DNA of 64,000 nt from Pectobacterium cacticida (GTDB lineage: Bacteria; Pseudomonadota; Gammaproteobacteria; Enterobacterales; Enterobacteriaceae): contig NZ_CP133656.1 in the NCBI RefSeq assembly GCF_036885195.1, positions 620,001 to 684,000 of the forward strand, in the 5' to 3' direction. Below are positions 9,219-17,422 of this stretch, in pieces. Under the pieces are notes generated by a model. That model did no database searches. It was not told the DNA's origin and saw only the letters and a list, made by a program, of their open reading frames with translations. Each line of letters opens with the position of its first letter. Within the stretch, counting starts at the first letter, position 1. The position numbers and the translations under genes were made by a program.

Positions 9219-10022
9219 TCAATCTTTATCTTCAGTCTTTCCCATTATTGCACTGATAAATGCTGCGTGCGGTTGCAAATTTAATTCTGATGATATTAAA
9301 TCAGCCATACGATCAATCAATCCATCATGAGTCGGGTTTTTGAATGGAAAAATGTCGGCATCTACGAAAAATTTTCCAGCAGCTATACGCTGAATGTTAG
9401 CCATATCGACCGCTTCGATATCTTTACTTAAAATCCTTAATTTCTCTGCGTCAGGTATATCTACAACATCAATGTATCCATCAGGTAATCCAAGTGCTCT
9501 GGTTACATCATCCCAATTATATCCTAAGGAAGTTTTTCCTTCGATTGTAAAAGCTTGGGCTGGGCAAGACGCGAATGGGAAGGCTTCTTGGCATTTAAGT
9601 AATAAAGTTGCTAATTTCATCAGTTGCTCTGAACAACATTCACGAATATCTCTCCCTTTCAGTTCGGGGGGGATTTTTTGTGAGTGGCCAACAAAACGAT
9701 ATGTACATAAACCATTTGGCAAAAACCCGCCAATATAAGATACAGGACCCTCTTTTTGCGTTAAATTTCTTAATTCTACAAAAAAACGCATACTCAAATC
9801 AGATTTCATTTCTGATTGTTGAAGGCCATACCACGTTGAAAACCCGTCTACACCTGACATAGCCTTTTGGAGGACAAACGTCACACTACGGCTAGCAGAA
9901 AGAAAAGCATTGAGTACAAACTGGAATTCTAAACCATCTAAGGTTATTGAACGTTTGAAGAAATATTCTGCTTCCATAAGTTTTTCAACAGGATGACGTA
10001 AACTCGTGAAAATATGTGCCAT
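9219..10022 (-). CDS. uncharacterised protein, possibly HEPN-like
   Basis: 267 residues from an ATG at 10022; the reading frame extends to a TTG at 10037, but the ATG has an AGAGA-type site upstream. The N-terminal 110 residues are helical with the pattern QFVLNAFLSASRSVTFVLQ, then WYGLQQSEM and MRFFVELRNLTQKEGP. This resembles the two-helix core of some HEPN-type proteins, but the RNase motif (R-x4-6-H) is not intact here, so I do not claim RNase activity. It converges on the methyltransferase/GHKL/receiver operon and has similar AT-rich composition, so it may have arrived with it. Function unknown. Confidence 0.55.
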   Translation of the reverse strand: MAHIFTSLRHPVEKLMEAEYFFKRSITLDGLEFQFVLNAFLSASRSVTFVLQKAMSGVDGFSTWYGLQQSEMKSDLSMRFFVELRNLTQKEGPVSYIGGFLPNGLCTYRFVGHSQKIPPELKGRDIRECCSEQLMKLATLLLKCQEAFPFASCPAQAFTIEGKTSLGYNWDDVTRALGLPDGYIDVVDIPDAEKLRILSKDIEAVDMANIQRIAAGKFFVDADIFPFKNPTHDGLIDRMADLISSELNLQPHAAFISAIMGKTEDKD

Positions 10023-10214
10023 TTCGTATCTCTGCAATCTGAAGGTAATAATAAGATTGTGCTATATGAATATTTTATCATAACTCATTACAAAAACAGA
10101 GTTTGCATTATTACTTAGTAAGTAATCGAAACTCAAGTTCACCACTGCAAAGTAAGGGGCGCTACACCCGGCTATATAGGGGCAAGTTTCTCTCCTGTGC
10201 ACTTTCCGTTCTCC

Positions 10215-10331
10215 GTATCTGCTTCCGGTTAATCGTTTCCCAACACAACCCATCCTGCAAGGGTAAATGGCACGCATGCTGCGCCCTTGCAGGACAGAAC
10301 GATGCTGGGAAAGCGAACCGTCAGGCGATAC
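10215..10331. repeat. long imperfect inverted repeat upstream of ardC
   Basis: The core is CCTGCAAGGG (10254-10263) / CCCTTGCAGG (10284-10293). The arms continue outward with TTTCCCA / TGGGAAA, GGTT / AACC and CGTATC (10215-10220) / GATACG (10326-10331). The whole 117 bases can fold as one long hairpin just before ardC. Such structures upstream of antirestriction genes can act as single-strand promoters during conjugation; that role is an inference here. Confidence 0.55.
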
Positions 10332-10367
10332 GAAGACGAAAATCACACTACTGACGGAGAAAAAACC

Positions 10368-11312
10368 ATGTCTATTACACTGCATACCCAGACCAGCGCC
10401 CCTAACTCCGCAGCGGCGACCAGCGTATCCCCGCTGGACCCGTCAGGCTCCTCAAAAACGAAATTTTATAAAACCAAAACCGATATTTATCAGACCGTTA
10501 CCGACAACATCATTGCAGCACTTGAAGGAGGTGTAAAACCGTGGTCCTGCCCGTGGCAACGCGTATCGGGCATGTCTGGGCTACCATCCAATTACGCCAC
10601 TGGCACAGCCTACAGTGGAATTAATATCATGCTGTTATGGTGCAGCGCGTCAAAACAGGGTTTTAGCGATTCCCGCTGGATGACTTACAGGCAGGCACAG
10701 GCAGCAGGTGGACAGGTTCGCAAGGGTGAACATGGCACTACAGCCATTTTCTACACAACACTGGAGAAGGAAAACGACGCCGGAGAAATCGACCAGATCC
10801 CAATGCTGAAAACTTTCACCGTGTTTAACGTTCAGCAAATCGACGGCTTGCCTCTGACAACGGAAACCGTCAGCCCGGAAGCGACATTTGCCCCGTTGCC
10901 GCAGGCTGAAAACCTGTTCAGGAAGAGCGGCGCAAACATCATTGAGAAAGGACAAAATGCTTTTTTCAGTCCATCAACAGATGAAGTCTGGCTACCGGAG
11001 CGCCGTCTCTTTTCGGATGCAGCTAATTTCTATGCTACTGGCCTGCATGAGCTGGTTCACTGGAGTGGTGGTAAAAAACGCCTGAACCGTGAAATGAAAG
11101 GGAAGTTTGGCAGTGCAGATTATGCGGAGGAGGAATTAGTGGCGGAGCTGGGAAGTGCCTTTCTGATGGCAGATTTGGGGATTGATGGAGAGGTACAACA
11201 TGAAAGCTACATTGCTTCCTGGCTGGAAGCGCTGAAAAACGACAAACGCTATATTTTCAAAGCCGCTAGCTCCGCCTCTAAAGCGCATCGTTATCTGATG
11301 GATAAACTCTGA
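10368..11312 (+). CDS. ardC: ArdC-family antirestriction protein (ssDNA-binding, zincin-like)
   Basis: 314 residues from the ATG at 10368, preceded by ACGGAGA. The N-terminal half is the DUF1738-type ssDNA-binding domain (DIYQTVTDNIIAALEGGVKPW and SGINIMLLW). The C-terminal half is a zincin-like metallopeptidase with HELVH (H227, E228, H231). ArdC/TraC-type proteins enter the recipient with or early after transferred DNA and protect it from type I/II restriction. Position next to mobC and behind a long hairpin fits an early-expressed transfer gene. It is convergent with mobC across a strong terminator. A self-protecting role alongside the methyltransferase cassette is plausible but inferred. 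Confidence 0.88.
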   Translation: MSITLHTQTSAPNSAAATSVSPLDPSGSSKTKFYKTKTDIYQTVTDNIIAALEGGVKPWSCPWQRVSGMSGLPSNYATGTAYSGINIMLLWCSASKQGFSDSRWMTYRQAQAAGGQVRKGEHGTTAIFYTTLEKENDAGEIDQIPMLKTFTVFNVQQIDGLPLTTETVSPEATFAPLPQAENLFRKSGANIIEKGQNAFFSPSTDEVWLPERRLFSDAANFYATGLHELVHWSGGKKRLNREMKGKFGSADYAEEELVAELGSAFLMADLGIDGEVQHESYIASWLEALKNDKRYIFKAASSASKAHRYLMDKL

Positions 11313-11374
11313 GGCCGGAGCCGGACAACCGCAAGGGAATGCGGTTACAGGGTATTTAACTGGCAACGCTGCAA

Positions 11375-11425
11375 GGCGCAGACTGAGGCGGAACGCAGCA
11401 CAGCGAGTACCGAACAGTCTGCGCC
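11375..11425. repeat. 11-bp inverted repeat downstream of ardC
   Basis: GGCGCAGACTG (11375-11385) pairs with CAGTCTGCGCC (11415-11425), enclosing a 29-base loop. It lies between ardC and mobC; it may be part of a terminator or a nick-region structure. Confidence 0.5.
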
Positions 11426-11447
11426 TCGCAGTGGAATAAAATAATTC

Positions 11448-11476
11448 CGGCCTGGCGGTATCGCCGCCAGGCCGGT
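11448..11476. terminator. strong hairpin between convergent ardC and mobC
   Basis: CCGGCCTGGCGG and CCGCCAGGCCGG form a perfect 12-bp stem with a 5-base loop; a second small stem AGGCCATC/GATGGCCT follows at 11478-11495. No clear T run, so factor-independent termination is only probable. Confidence 0.55.
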
Positions 11477-11505
11477 GAGGCCATCGTGATGGCCTGAGTA
11501 AAAGC

Positions 11506-12252
11506 TTACGTATAGCTGCCTAGTGACAGGTATTTCAGTTCATCAAGGGTATAAATGCGAAATACCCGGCGGTGACGTTCTTCCAACGGGACGTGCTGAT
11601 GGTTGATGATGACGTGTTTGATGCTGCCAAACAGCAGTTCAAGCGCCCGTTTTTTCTGTAGGTCCGGTACGATATAAAAGACGTAAATCCAGTTCTTTTG
11701 TGTCCGGGCCAGCAAATGGCTGGCGATAATCGTCTGGTAGCGAGCTTTGGTTTTCAGGCGGCGCTCGGTTTCTACTGCGATGACCTGTCCGTCAGGGAGT
11801 GTGATGAGTCCATCTGGACGGTGTTTGACCTGATACTGGCTGAGGAACGTTGAGCGATCGCCGTTTACCCATCTGGATGCGCCTTTTTTCTCTAGAATGA
11901 GCCTAGCAACCTGATTATCAAGGTGGTGCTCCAGCGTCCAGCCAGTGATTTTTGATGGTTCAAAGCGTGCCGGGAAAATGTCATCGTCCGGCGTTAAAAC
12001 GATAGCCAGTCCGTCGCTGGTTATGCCCCACAACGACATTTTCATCGTCCGTGATTCAAACACATGCTTTTGTATTAACCCCATTCGTTCAGTTTTTGTC
12101 AGCAGCGTATACAGTGATTTATGATCCCTGAAGCCAAACAGCAGCATCAGCGTTTTAAAGTCGCTGTAGGTTTCTTCCTTCAGGAAATTCAGCAGCCTTT
12201 TTATCTTTTCGCTGTTGCGGGCGGTGCGCTCGCTATGCGTTGCGATAAGCAT
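11506..12252 (-). CDS. mobC: MobC-type conjugative relaxase (MOB-C family)
   Basis: 248 residues, start ATG with a strong TAGGAGG site. A winged-helix-like N-terminus (about 15-80) precedes a PD-(D/E)xK-like core: RPDGLI (D147), then VIAVETERRLK (E161, E163). This matches MOB-C relaxases, known from plasmid CloDF13, which nick oriT without the HUH fold of other relaxases. It lies 8 bases after mobB, whose product would bring the nicked strand to the type IV channel. The same mobB-mobC pair is known from ICEKp1/ICEEc1-type elements. Family assignment is from pattern recognition; the exact catalytic residues are inferred. Confidence 0.78.
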   Translation of the reverse strand: MLIATHSERTARNSEKIKRLLNFLKEETYSDFKTLMLLFGFRDHKSLYTLLTKTERMGLIQKHVFESRTMKMSLWGITSDGLAIVLTPDDDIFPARFEPSKITGWTLEHHLDNQVARLILEKKGASRWVNGDRSTFLSQYQVKHRPDGLITLPDGQVIAVETERRLKTKARYQTIIASHLLARTQKNWIYVFYIVPDLQKKRALELLFGSIKHVIINHQHVPLEERHRRVFRIYTLDELKYLSLGSYT

Positions 12253-12260
12253 TATGCCTC

Positions 12261-14123
12261 CTAAAAATTGAGCAAGGACGGTGTTTCGTCATCATCAGAT
12301 CTCGGTTTTGCTGATTTACTTTCCCCTTCAAAGAAAAGATCGGGCCGGGTTGCCGCGACATTGGTTGTTGAAGCGGGTGTCGCTCCTTCCTCGTCGAAGT
12401 CCAGCGCGATTTTTGCCGGTGCTGCCGATGCGGCAATATCCGGAGAAACGGAATAGATCTCCAGCTCGCGTTTTTGTACCCTGATGGGGGAAATCAGTGA
12501 GGCCGAGGGAAGTGTTTTCGTTGTAAAGATAAAGCTGACAAAGTCGGGCAGGTTCAGGATCATATTGCTGTCGATAAAGAAACGCTCGGCCTGTCTGATA
12601 GTACGTTCACCGTCGATGGTTTCCGTCAGTACGGCATCAGTTTTGACTTTGCGGATTTCATCATCCACTAAGATGGTGCCAGACATTCTCGCTACCCATT
12701 CCGCTGTATCCGGGTCCATAACGCGGTATACCAGCTTGAATTTAGCGTTTTCAACGACTGCACCCACAACTGCATCGCCTTTTAAATCCGCTGGGCAGTC
12801 TTTTAAATCGGCAATGGACTGATGCGCCATAATAATATGTACGCCTTTATCCCGTGCTGCGCCTAACCCCTCCAGCGCCGGTTTTGACAGATGGTATTTT
12901 AATTCGTCGAGGAAGATGGCTATGGGGCGGGGCGTTTCTTTTACCCGGTCGCGCCGTTCTGCTAACTGGTACAGACGTACCAGCAGCATACGCTGTGCGG
13001 TAATAATTTTGCTGTTGCGCATCGAGCCGATGACATAACAGCAGCCGCCTTCATCAAAGATCTGTTTAAGTGAACATCCCTTTGGCGCGTTGATGGCATT
13101 GAGCAACGCCAATTCCTCAATTTTGCCGAAAAAAGCTTTAATATCTTCCGCGATGCCCTGAACATATTCACCGTTATAAACATCCCGGATGGTTGACGCG
13201 GTATTACGGCTGACAAATTGTGCCGCCATACGAGCAGCTTTCCGGTCGTCGATACGATAAAAGTCAGATTCCTGACCTTTTTCCGCCAAGCTGAATCCCG
13301 CAACAAACAATTCCTCCAGTTCGTCAGGCGTAATATTTTCAATCAGATTTAATTGGTATTGCGGTTTTCGCAGGTCAATTAAGGCAAAGGGTTTGCCTGC
13401 ATCCTCGCAGGCCTTGCGGTAAAGATGCGGTGCCCATTCATCATCTTTTGGGTCCATAACAAAAATGCCTTCACCAGCCAGAATGCTTTGATAAAGCAAT
13501 ATGCCGGTTGCGACCCCTTTACCAGCTCCGGTGGTGCCGATAATATCCGCATGTTGTCTTTGCCAGTCTTTTAACGGGAGATACATCGGCTGTTGCTCTC
13601 TGTCCATCCCGATAAAAATACCCTTATTTAGGTTGATATAATCCAGCGGATTATAATGCAGCGTTTCCGGCAGTAGGGATTTTACCGTGCGAACATCGGT
13701 GCGTAATTCCCGTTCAAGACTGGTCTTTTTGATGAGTCGTTTTTTTATTTTATCCAGTTCAGGCGTTAATGCCCGGCGCAGACTAATATGGAGAATAAAC
13801 CCTGCCACGGTAAATATAATTAATATTGACCAGTCCAGAATGGGAATGCGGGTAAGTATCCGAACGTTATAAAGCCACCTAAAAACGCTAATAAGTAAGG
13901 GACCCACCGTGCCAAACAGGAAACACAGCAGGGAAAAAGTAATGATCAGCTTTTTCCATAACGGGGCTTTCTGCCGATCGTCGCTTTTCATTGAAGCGAA
14001 AAACGGCAGGGTTAGTCCCGATAATAACGCCAGCACCAATTGATGCTGTTGCATAACATCAATAAAGGACAGCACATCATTCACTATCGGCGACAGTGAA
14101 ACGGCAAGCTTATTTAACATCAT
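12261..14123 (-). CDS. mobB: VirD4/TraG-type coupling protein (MobB)
   Basis: 620 residues from ATGATG at 14123/14120 behind AAAGGAGG; longer readings would run into the repeat array. Membrane segments lie in the N-terminal 120 residues (for example around LVLALLSGLTLPFF, TFSLLCFLFGTVGPLL and WSILIIFTVAGFIL). Walker A is GTTGAGKGVATG near residue 200; Walker B/TraG signature is IFLDELKYHL, followed by GAARDKGVHIIMAHQS. Coupling proteins are inner-membrane hexameric ATPases that link the relaxase-DNA complex to the type IV channel. Immediately upstream lies a 13-bp iteron array and the putative oriT; immediately downstream is mobC. Confidence 0.88.
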   Translation of the reverse strand: MMLNKLAVSLSPIVNDVLSFIDVMQQHQLVLALLSGLTLPFFASMKSDDRQKAPLWKKLIITFSLLCFLFGTVGPLLISVFRWLYNVRILTRIPILDWSILIIFTVAGFILHISLRRALTPELDKIKKRLIKKTSLERELRTDVRTVKSLLPETLHYNPLDYINLNKGIFIGMDREQQPMYLPLKDWQRQHADIIGTTGAGKGVATGILLYQSILAGEGIFVMDPKDDEWAPHLYRKACEDAGKPFALIDLRKPQYQLNLIENITPDELEELFVAGFSLAEKGQESDFYRIDDRKAARMAAQFVSRNTASTIRDVYNGEYVQGIAEDIKAFFGKIEELALLNAINAPKGCSLKQIFDEGGCCYVIGSMRNSKIITAQRMLLVRLYQLAERRDRVKETPRPIAIFLDELKYHLSKPALEGLGAARDKGVHIIMAHQSIADLKDCPADLKGDAVVGAVVENAKFKLVYRVMDPDTAEWVARMSGTILVDDEIRKVKTDAVLTETIDGERTIRQAERFFIDSNMILNLPDFVSFIFTTKTLPSASLISPIRVQKRELEIYSVSPDIAASAAPAKIALDFDEEGATPASTTNVAATRPDLFFEGESKSAKPRSDDDETPSLLNF

Positions 14124-14145
14124 GGTGCCTCCTTTGTCAGCGACT

Positions 14146-14216
14146 CGCCCCAACGCATCGCCCCATCAATTCGCCCCACGGTATTGGGCGAAAAGGCGGG
14201 GCGAACGTCTGGGGCG
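14146..14216. repeat. symmetric iteron array: three CGCCCCA and three inverted copies, 13-bp period
   Basis: CGCCCCA occurs at 14146, 14159 and 14172. Its inverse occurs at 14184 (TTGGGCG), 14197 (CGGGGCG) and 14210 (TGGGGCG). All are spaced exactly 13 bp and mirror around about 14181, where TTCGCCC/GGGCGAA forms a palindrome. It ends 23 bp before the mobB start. Likely a binding array for a transfer regulator or relaxosome protein; no such array is expected by chance. Confidence 0.75.
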
Positions 14217-14847
14217 AAGAAGGTGACCGCTCTGCGGCCATGTGTCGGAAAGCATGCTTCCCTGCACGAAACAGCGTGCGCCAGTTCATGCGGGCTGGAC
14301 GCCCTGATGAACTGTCACATGGGGGTAATGTCGCGGCTGGACGCCGCGCCAAAACCCCCAAGGTCAAAGGCGGCACACCGTCGCCCGCTACGCGCGACCA
14401 CCCCCTTTGAGACGCCGTTTTTCGCCTATTTTTTCTTTTGTCCGTTCCGGCCAAGCGAAAAAATGGGAAAACGCCTTCAAAGCGGGTGGTCGCGCCACGC
14501 TACCGGCTTTTGGCCGGAGACTTAGCTGCGACGGTGTGCGGGGCAAGCCCCCCAAATAAACCGCTATCGTGGGCGATAGCTTTTCGCTCGCTGGGGCGGC
14601 GAAATTTATTCGGCTCCCCCAGTCTGCAAAATCCGCGTGGGCGCGGCTGTTTGCAGATGGGTTCGGCGACGCAAATTAGCTATTTCTGCGAAATTGAATT
14701 TACTCGCCTTACGCCACTTTTAAATTTCTGCTATTCGCATAAATTAAAAAGCCTAAAACCGTCACGACTGGTGCCGAGTTTGCCATCTCGATTTGACAGG
14801 GGAATCGGTAATAATCCAGATATTGTTATTACCGTTTTTCATTGATT
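14217..14847. other. GC-rich structured non-coding region, candidate oriT
   Basis: Between mobB and the transfer operon. It contains a large imperfect inverted repeat: GCACACCGTCGC (14373-14384) / GCGACGGTGTGC (14528-14539), with inner arms GCGCGACCAC (14392-14401) / GTGGTCGCGC (14486-14495). Two further hairpins follow: GCTATCG/CGATAGC near 14572-14590, and TCTGCAAA..CCGCG / CGCGG..TTTGCAGA (14623-14657). Open frames here look like by-products of structured DNA rather than genes. In related elements oriT lies between mobB and the virB genes, which supports oriT here (inference). Confidence 0.55.
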
Positions 14848-15150
14848 TCAATTACGCACGCGGCCAAATTTATTAATTATCTGGTCGATAATTTTCGGGT
14901 CGGCTGATTTGCATTCGAGCAATAAGTCTCTTCGGGCATCGGCGGTACGGTTGGAGTGAAATCCGTGTTTGTTCTTTTTTACAACATTAAAGAAAGAGCT
15001 TTCAGCAGACTGACATCCATTTCCTCCGTCGTTACCGGTTGTTTTACCGTACAGACATAAAACAATTTCACAGGCATCAGCGGCCATTACGGAAGAGGGT
15101 AGTAGCAAACTCATGCAGAAAAGGCAGGTGGTGAATATGATTGTTTTCAT
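14848..15150 (-). CDS. TrbM/KikA-like small periplasmic protein
   Basis: 100 residues with a signal peptide (about 1-23, ending VMA) and a small Cys-rich mature part: ADACEIVLCLYG, GNGCQSAESSFF, and LLLECKSADP. The paired-Cys pattern with FF and a charged C-terminal helix matches the TrbM/KikA family found in conjugative operons; its role in transfer is poorly defined. Ribosome site AAAGG lies 8 bases before the ATG. It is the last gene of the transfer operon, 43 bases after virB11, and borders the putative oriT. Confidence 0.65.
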   Translation of the reverse strand: MKTIIFTTCLFCMSLLLPSSVMAADACEIVLCLYGKTTGNDGGNGCQSAESSFFNVVKKNKHGFHSNRTADARRDLLLECKSADPKIIDQIINKFGRVRN

Positions 15151-15192
15151 ATCAAATACCTTTATTGGGAGTGAAGGGGTTTAACTGTTCGT

Positions 15193-16209
15193 CTATCTGA
15201 ATGTTTTCTTCATTTGATGGAGGTGTACAGGTTTGAAATAAATATCCCCCATTCGGCGAATATCACCGTGAATATCTACGCTGACGATGATATCTACGCA
15301 TTTAAGTACCTTGCGTAACAGCACATCGAACGGGATATTTTTACAGTCAGGATTTTCATAACAGCGGTCAATGATCCCTTCAATACATTCTTCCGGGCTG
15401 CCTGCGTGCAGGGAGGTGATAAGGCCTTCATGCCCAGAGCCGATAATTTTCAGCGCATCCCACGCTTCCCGCCCACGAATTTCCGCCAGCAGAATCCGAT
15501 CTGGATTCATTCGATAATTCGCTCTGATAAGTCTGCCGGGTGTGATAATCGCCTTGTCTCCGGCATCCGCCGGGTAAAACAGATGAACATAATTAGCGTG
15601 GTGGTAAAAACGGATTTCAGGATTATCTTCAATCGTGGTTAGCCTGAGATGTGACGGAATATAGTGCAGCAACGTCTTCATATAGGTGGTTTTACCGGAG
15701 CCGGTTTCACCAACAATAAAGATCGTTTTACCGTACTCGACGGCCTTTTCGATAAAGTGGGGAGTATCACCATTGTTGTAGCATCTGGTCAGTTCATCAT
15801 CTTTGCTTTTGTTTCTCTCCTTACCCGCTATCCGGTTATAAAACCCGGCATCAATCCAGGACTGATGTGTTTTCTGCTCAAATGACGGATTTCGCAGCGT
15901 AATCGATACGGTATTCCGCTCACAGGCTGGGGGGATAATGGTCTGGACACGTTCACCTGATCCTAATGTTGCGGAAAGGATAGGGGAGGTATCATCGATA
16001 TTATCCTCATTCCATGAGGCCAGTGCTTTGGCAAACGCATGGCACTGACGCAACGTAACCGGAGAATCATGCTTCTGCCATCGACCGTGTATTTTGGTGT
16101 GGATCTCTCCGGGGCGGTTAATGGCGATTTCCGTCAGGCCATCCAGTTTGAGATAATCGCCGAACAACTGGTTTTTCATAAAATCCAGCGACAGATTTTC
16201 AGCGCTCAT
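15193..16209 (-). CDS. virB11: VirB11-type traffic ATPase
   Basis: 338 residues; Walker A GETGSGKTTYMKTL (near residue 170), an Asp-box-like TTIEDNPEI, Walker B LLAEIRGREAW, and the His-box GLITSLHAGSPEE. VirB11 is a cytoplasmic hexameric ATPase that powers assembly of, and substrate passage through, the type IV secretion channel with VirB4 and VirD4. Its start lies inside the end of virB10 (11-base overlap), showing tight coupling. Length and motif order are normal for the family. Confidence 0.92.
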   Translation of the reverse strand: MSAENLSLDFMKNQLFGDYLKLDGLTEIAINRPGEIHTKIHGRWQKHDSPVTLRQCHAFAKALASWNEDNIDDTSPILSATLGSGERVQTIIPPACERNTVSITLRNPSFEQKTHQSWIDAGFYNRIAGKERNKSKDDELTRCYNNGDTPHFIEKAVEYGKTIFIVGETGSGKTTYMKTLLHYIPSHLRLTTIEDNPEIRFYHHANYVHLFYPADAGDKAIITPGRLIRANYRMNPDRILLAEIRGREAWDALKIIGSGHEGLITSLHAGSPEECIEGIIDRCYENPDCKNIPFDVLLRKVLKCVDIIVSVDIHGDIRRMGDIYFKPVHLHQMKKTFR

Positions 16210-17422
16210 ACCACCTCTTTTTTAGACGTAGTTGATAAACGGAAGAGAAATCGATATCCGTACCGGTCATGATGCCGATCACATCGCCCTGATTGAGGTA
16301 CATTGTGGGCGGGATATTGATGCTGTTTTCTAACGCCGTTTTCGCCATTTCTGACGCGGCAGCGCGAGTGTTTTCGGTGTAATCGGTATTGCGGTCTTTC
16401 CCCGGTGCTGAATCTGATGCGGCGGCAGCCACATCTTGTACGGTGCTCAACATCAACGCATTGCCGAACCGTTCCCAGAAATGGGTATCAATCCAGCCGC
16501 TAATCCCGGCCTCACCCAATGGACCGGTGGCTTCAGTATCAATCAGTGGGATTTGCAGGCTACCGGGTTCCGGTGTGCGTAATTCCGTCCAGATGACAAA
16601 CATCCGGCTCCGGCCATGTTGCAGCGCCCCGGTGCGGTAGAACCCTCTGACGACGGTTCCGGCAGGGAGCAACTTCACGTAATGGTTGGCGCTGTAGACA
16701 TCTTCACCGATGAGGCACGAAATACGACCACCCACGTCAGAGACAAAACGCTGCATCATTGAGCATGGAATATAGCGATCAACCGGAAGGTAAAGATTGG
16801 GATCGAGACCCAGTCGCCTAACGCTGGTCACTTTTGCGACACCGGGATTGGTGTCGTTAGCCTCTGTGCTAGGCGTTGTGGTGGTGTTCTTGCTCTGTGT
16901 GCTGCCAGAGGGGGCAGTTTCTGAATACTGTGCGTTGCTGCTCTGTACGGTATCTGAATCATTGCTTAACCCATCGACCAGTGCCGCCGCCTTATTTAAA
17001 GCAGGTGGCTCTGACGGTGGTGCAGTCTGTATTGGGGGATTATCTGTTGCGATTTCCTGTTTGTCCTGGCCGAACAGGCCGAACGGATTATTGTCCATGC
17101 CGAGGTTTTTACGCTCATGTTGTCTGGTATTGGCTGATGGCGGGACTGGGGTTTCAACCGACTTATCATCGCGTTGCTTTAATGCGACAAGGAAGCGATC
17201 ACCACCCAATGCCAGTGCAATCAATGCGCCCAGACTCAGCAGGCTGACCAGCAGCGTCCGGGGGCTGGAGGCTTTTTTGAAGCGGGTCACTTCAGGTTGG
17301 CCGGGAGGTGTGTTTTGCTCTGGTGCCTGACTCGCCATCGCTGAACGGGCGCGTTCACGGGCTTCAGCCTCCAGCTCCGCCACGGTTTTTTCCGTTGTCT
17401 CTGAGTCTGCTTTATCAGTCAT
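16199..17422 (-). CDS. virB10: VirB10-type channel scaffold protein
   Basis: 407 residues: a cytoplasmic N-terminus (1-55), one membrane helix (about 57-75, TLLVSLLSLGALIALALGG), a long Pro/Ser/Thr-rich periplasmic linker (80-190), and a C-terminal TrbI/VirB10 beta-barrel domain with CSMMQRFVSDVGGRISCLI, YSANHYVKLLPAGTVVRG and GRSRMFVIWTELRTP. VirB10 spans both membranes and transmits energy from the ATPases to the outer-membrane pore. Its start overlaps the virB9 stop by ATGA and its end overlaps virB11. Normal length and order. Confidence 0.92.
   Translation of the reverse strand: MTDKADSETTEKTVAELEAEARERARSAMASQAPEQNTPPGQPEVTRFKKASSPRTLLVSLLSLGALIALALGGDRFLVALKQRDDKSVETPVPPSANTRQHERKNLGMDNNPFGLFGQDKQEIATDNPPIQTAPPSEPPALNKAAALVDGLSNDSDTVQSSNAQYSETAPSGSTQSKNTTTTPSTEANDTNPGVAKVTSVRRLGLDPNLYLPVDRYIPCSMMQRFVSDVGGRISCLIGEDVYSANHYVKLLPAGTVVRGFYRTGALQHGRSRMFVIWTELRTPEPGSLQIPLIDTEATGPLGEAGISGWIDTHFWERFGNALMLSTVQDVAAAASDSAPGKDRNTDYTENTRAAASEMAKTALENSINIPPTMYLNQGDVIGIMTGTDIDFSSVYQLRLKKRWYER

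Noticed and set aside
10062..10385. Short frames on both strands upstream of ardC
   Set aside because: They cross the long hairpin and have no ribosome site; treated as non-coding control region.
14096..14845. Several overlapping open frames on both strands in the GC-rich block between mobB and the transfer operon (up to 135 residues)
   Set aside because: They overlap the iteron array and large inverted repeats, lack ribosome sites and look like by-products of structured GC-rich DNA; kept as candidate oriT instead.
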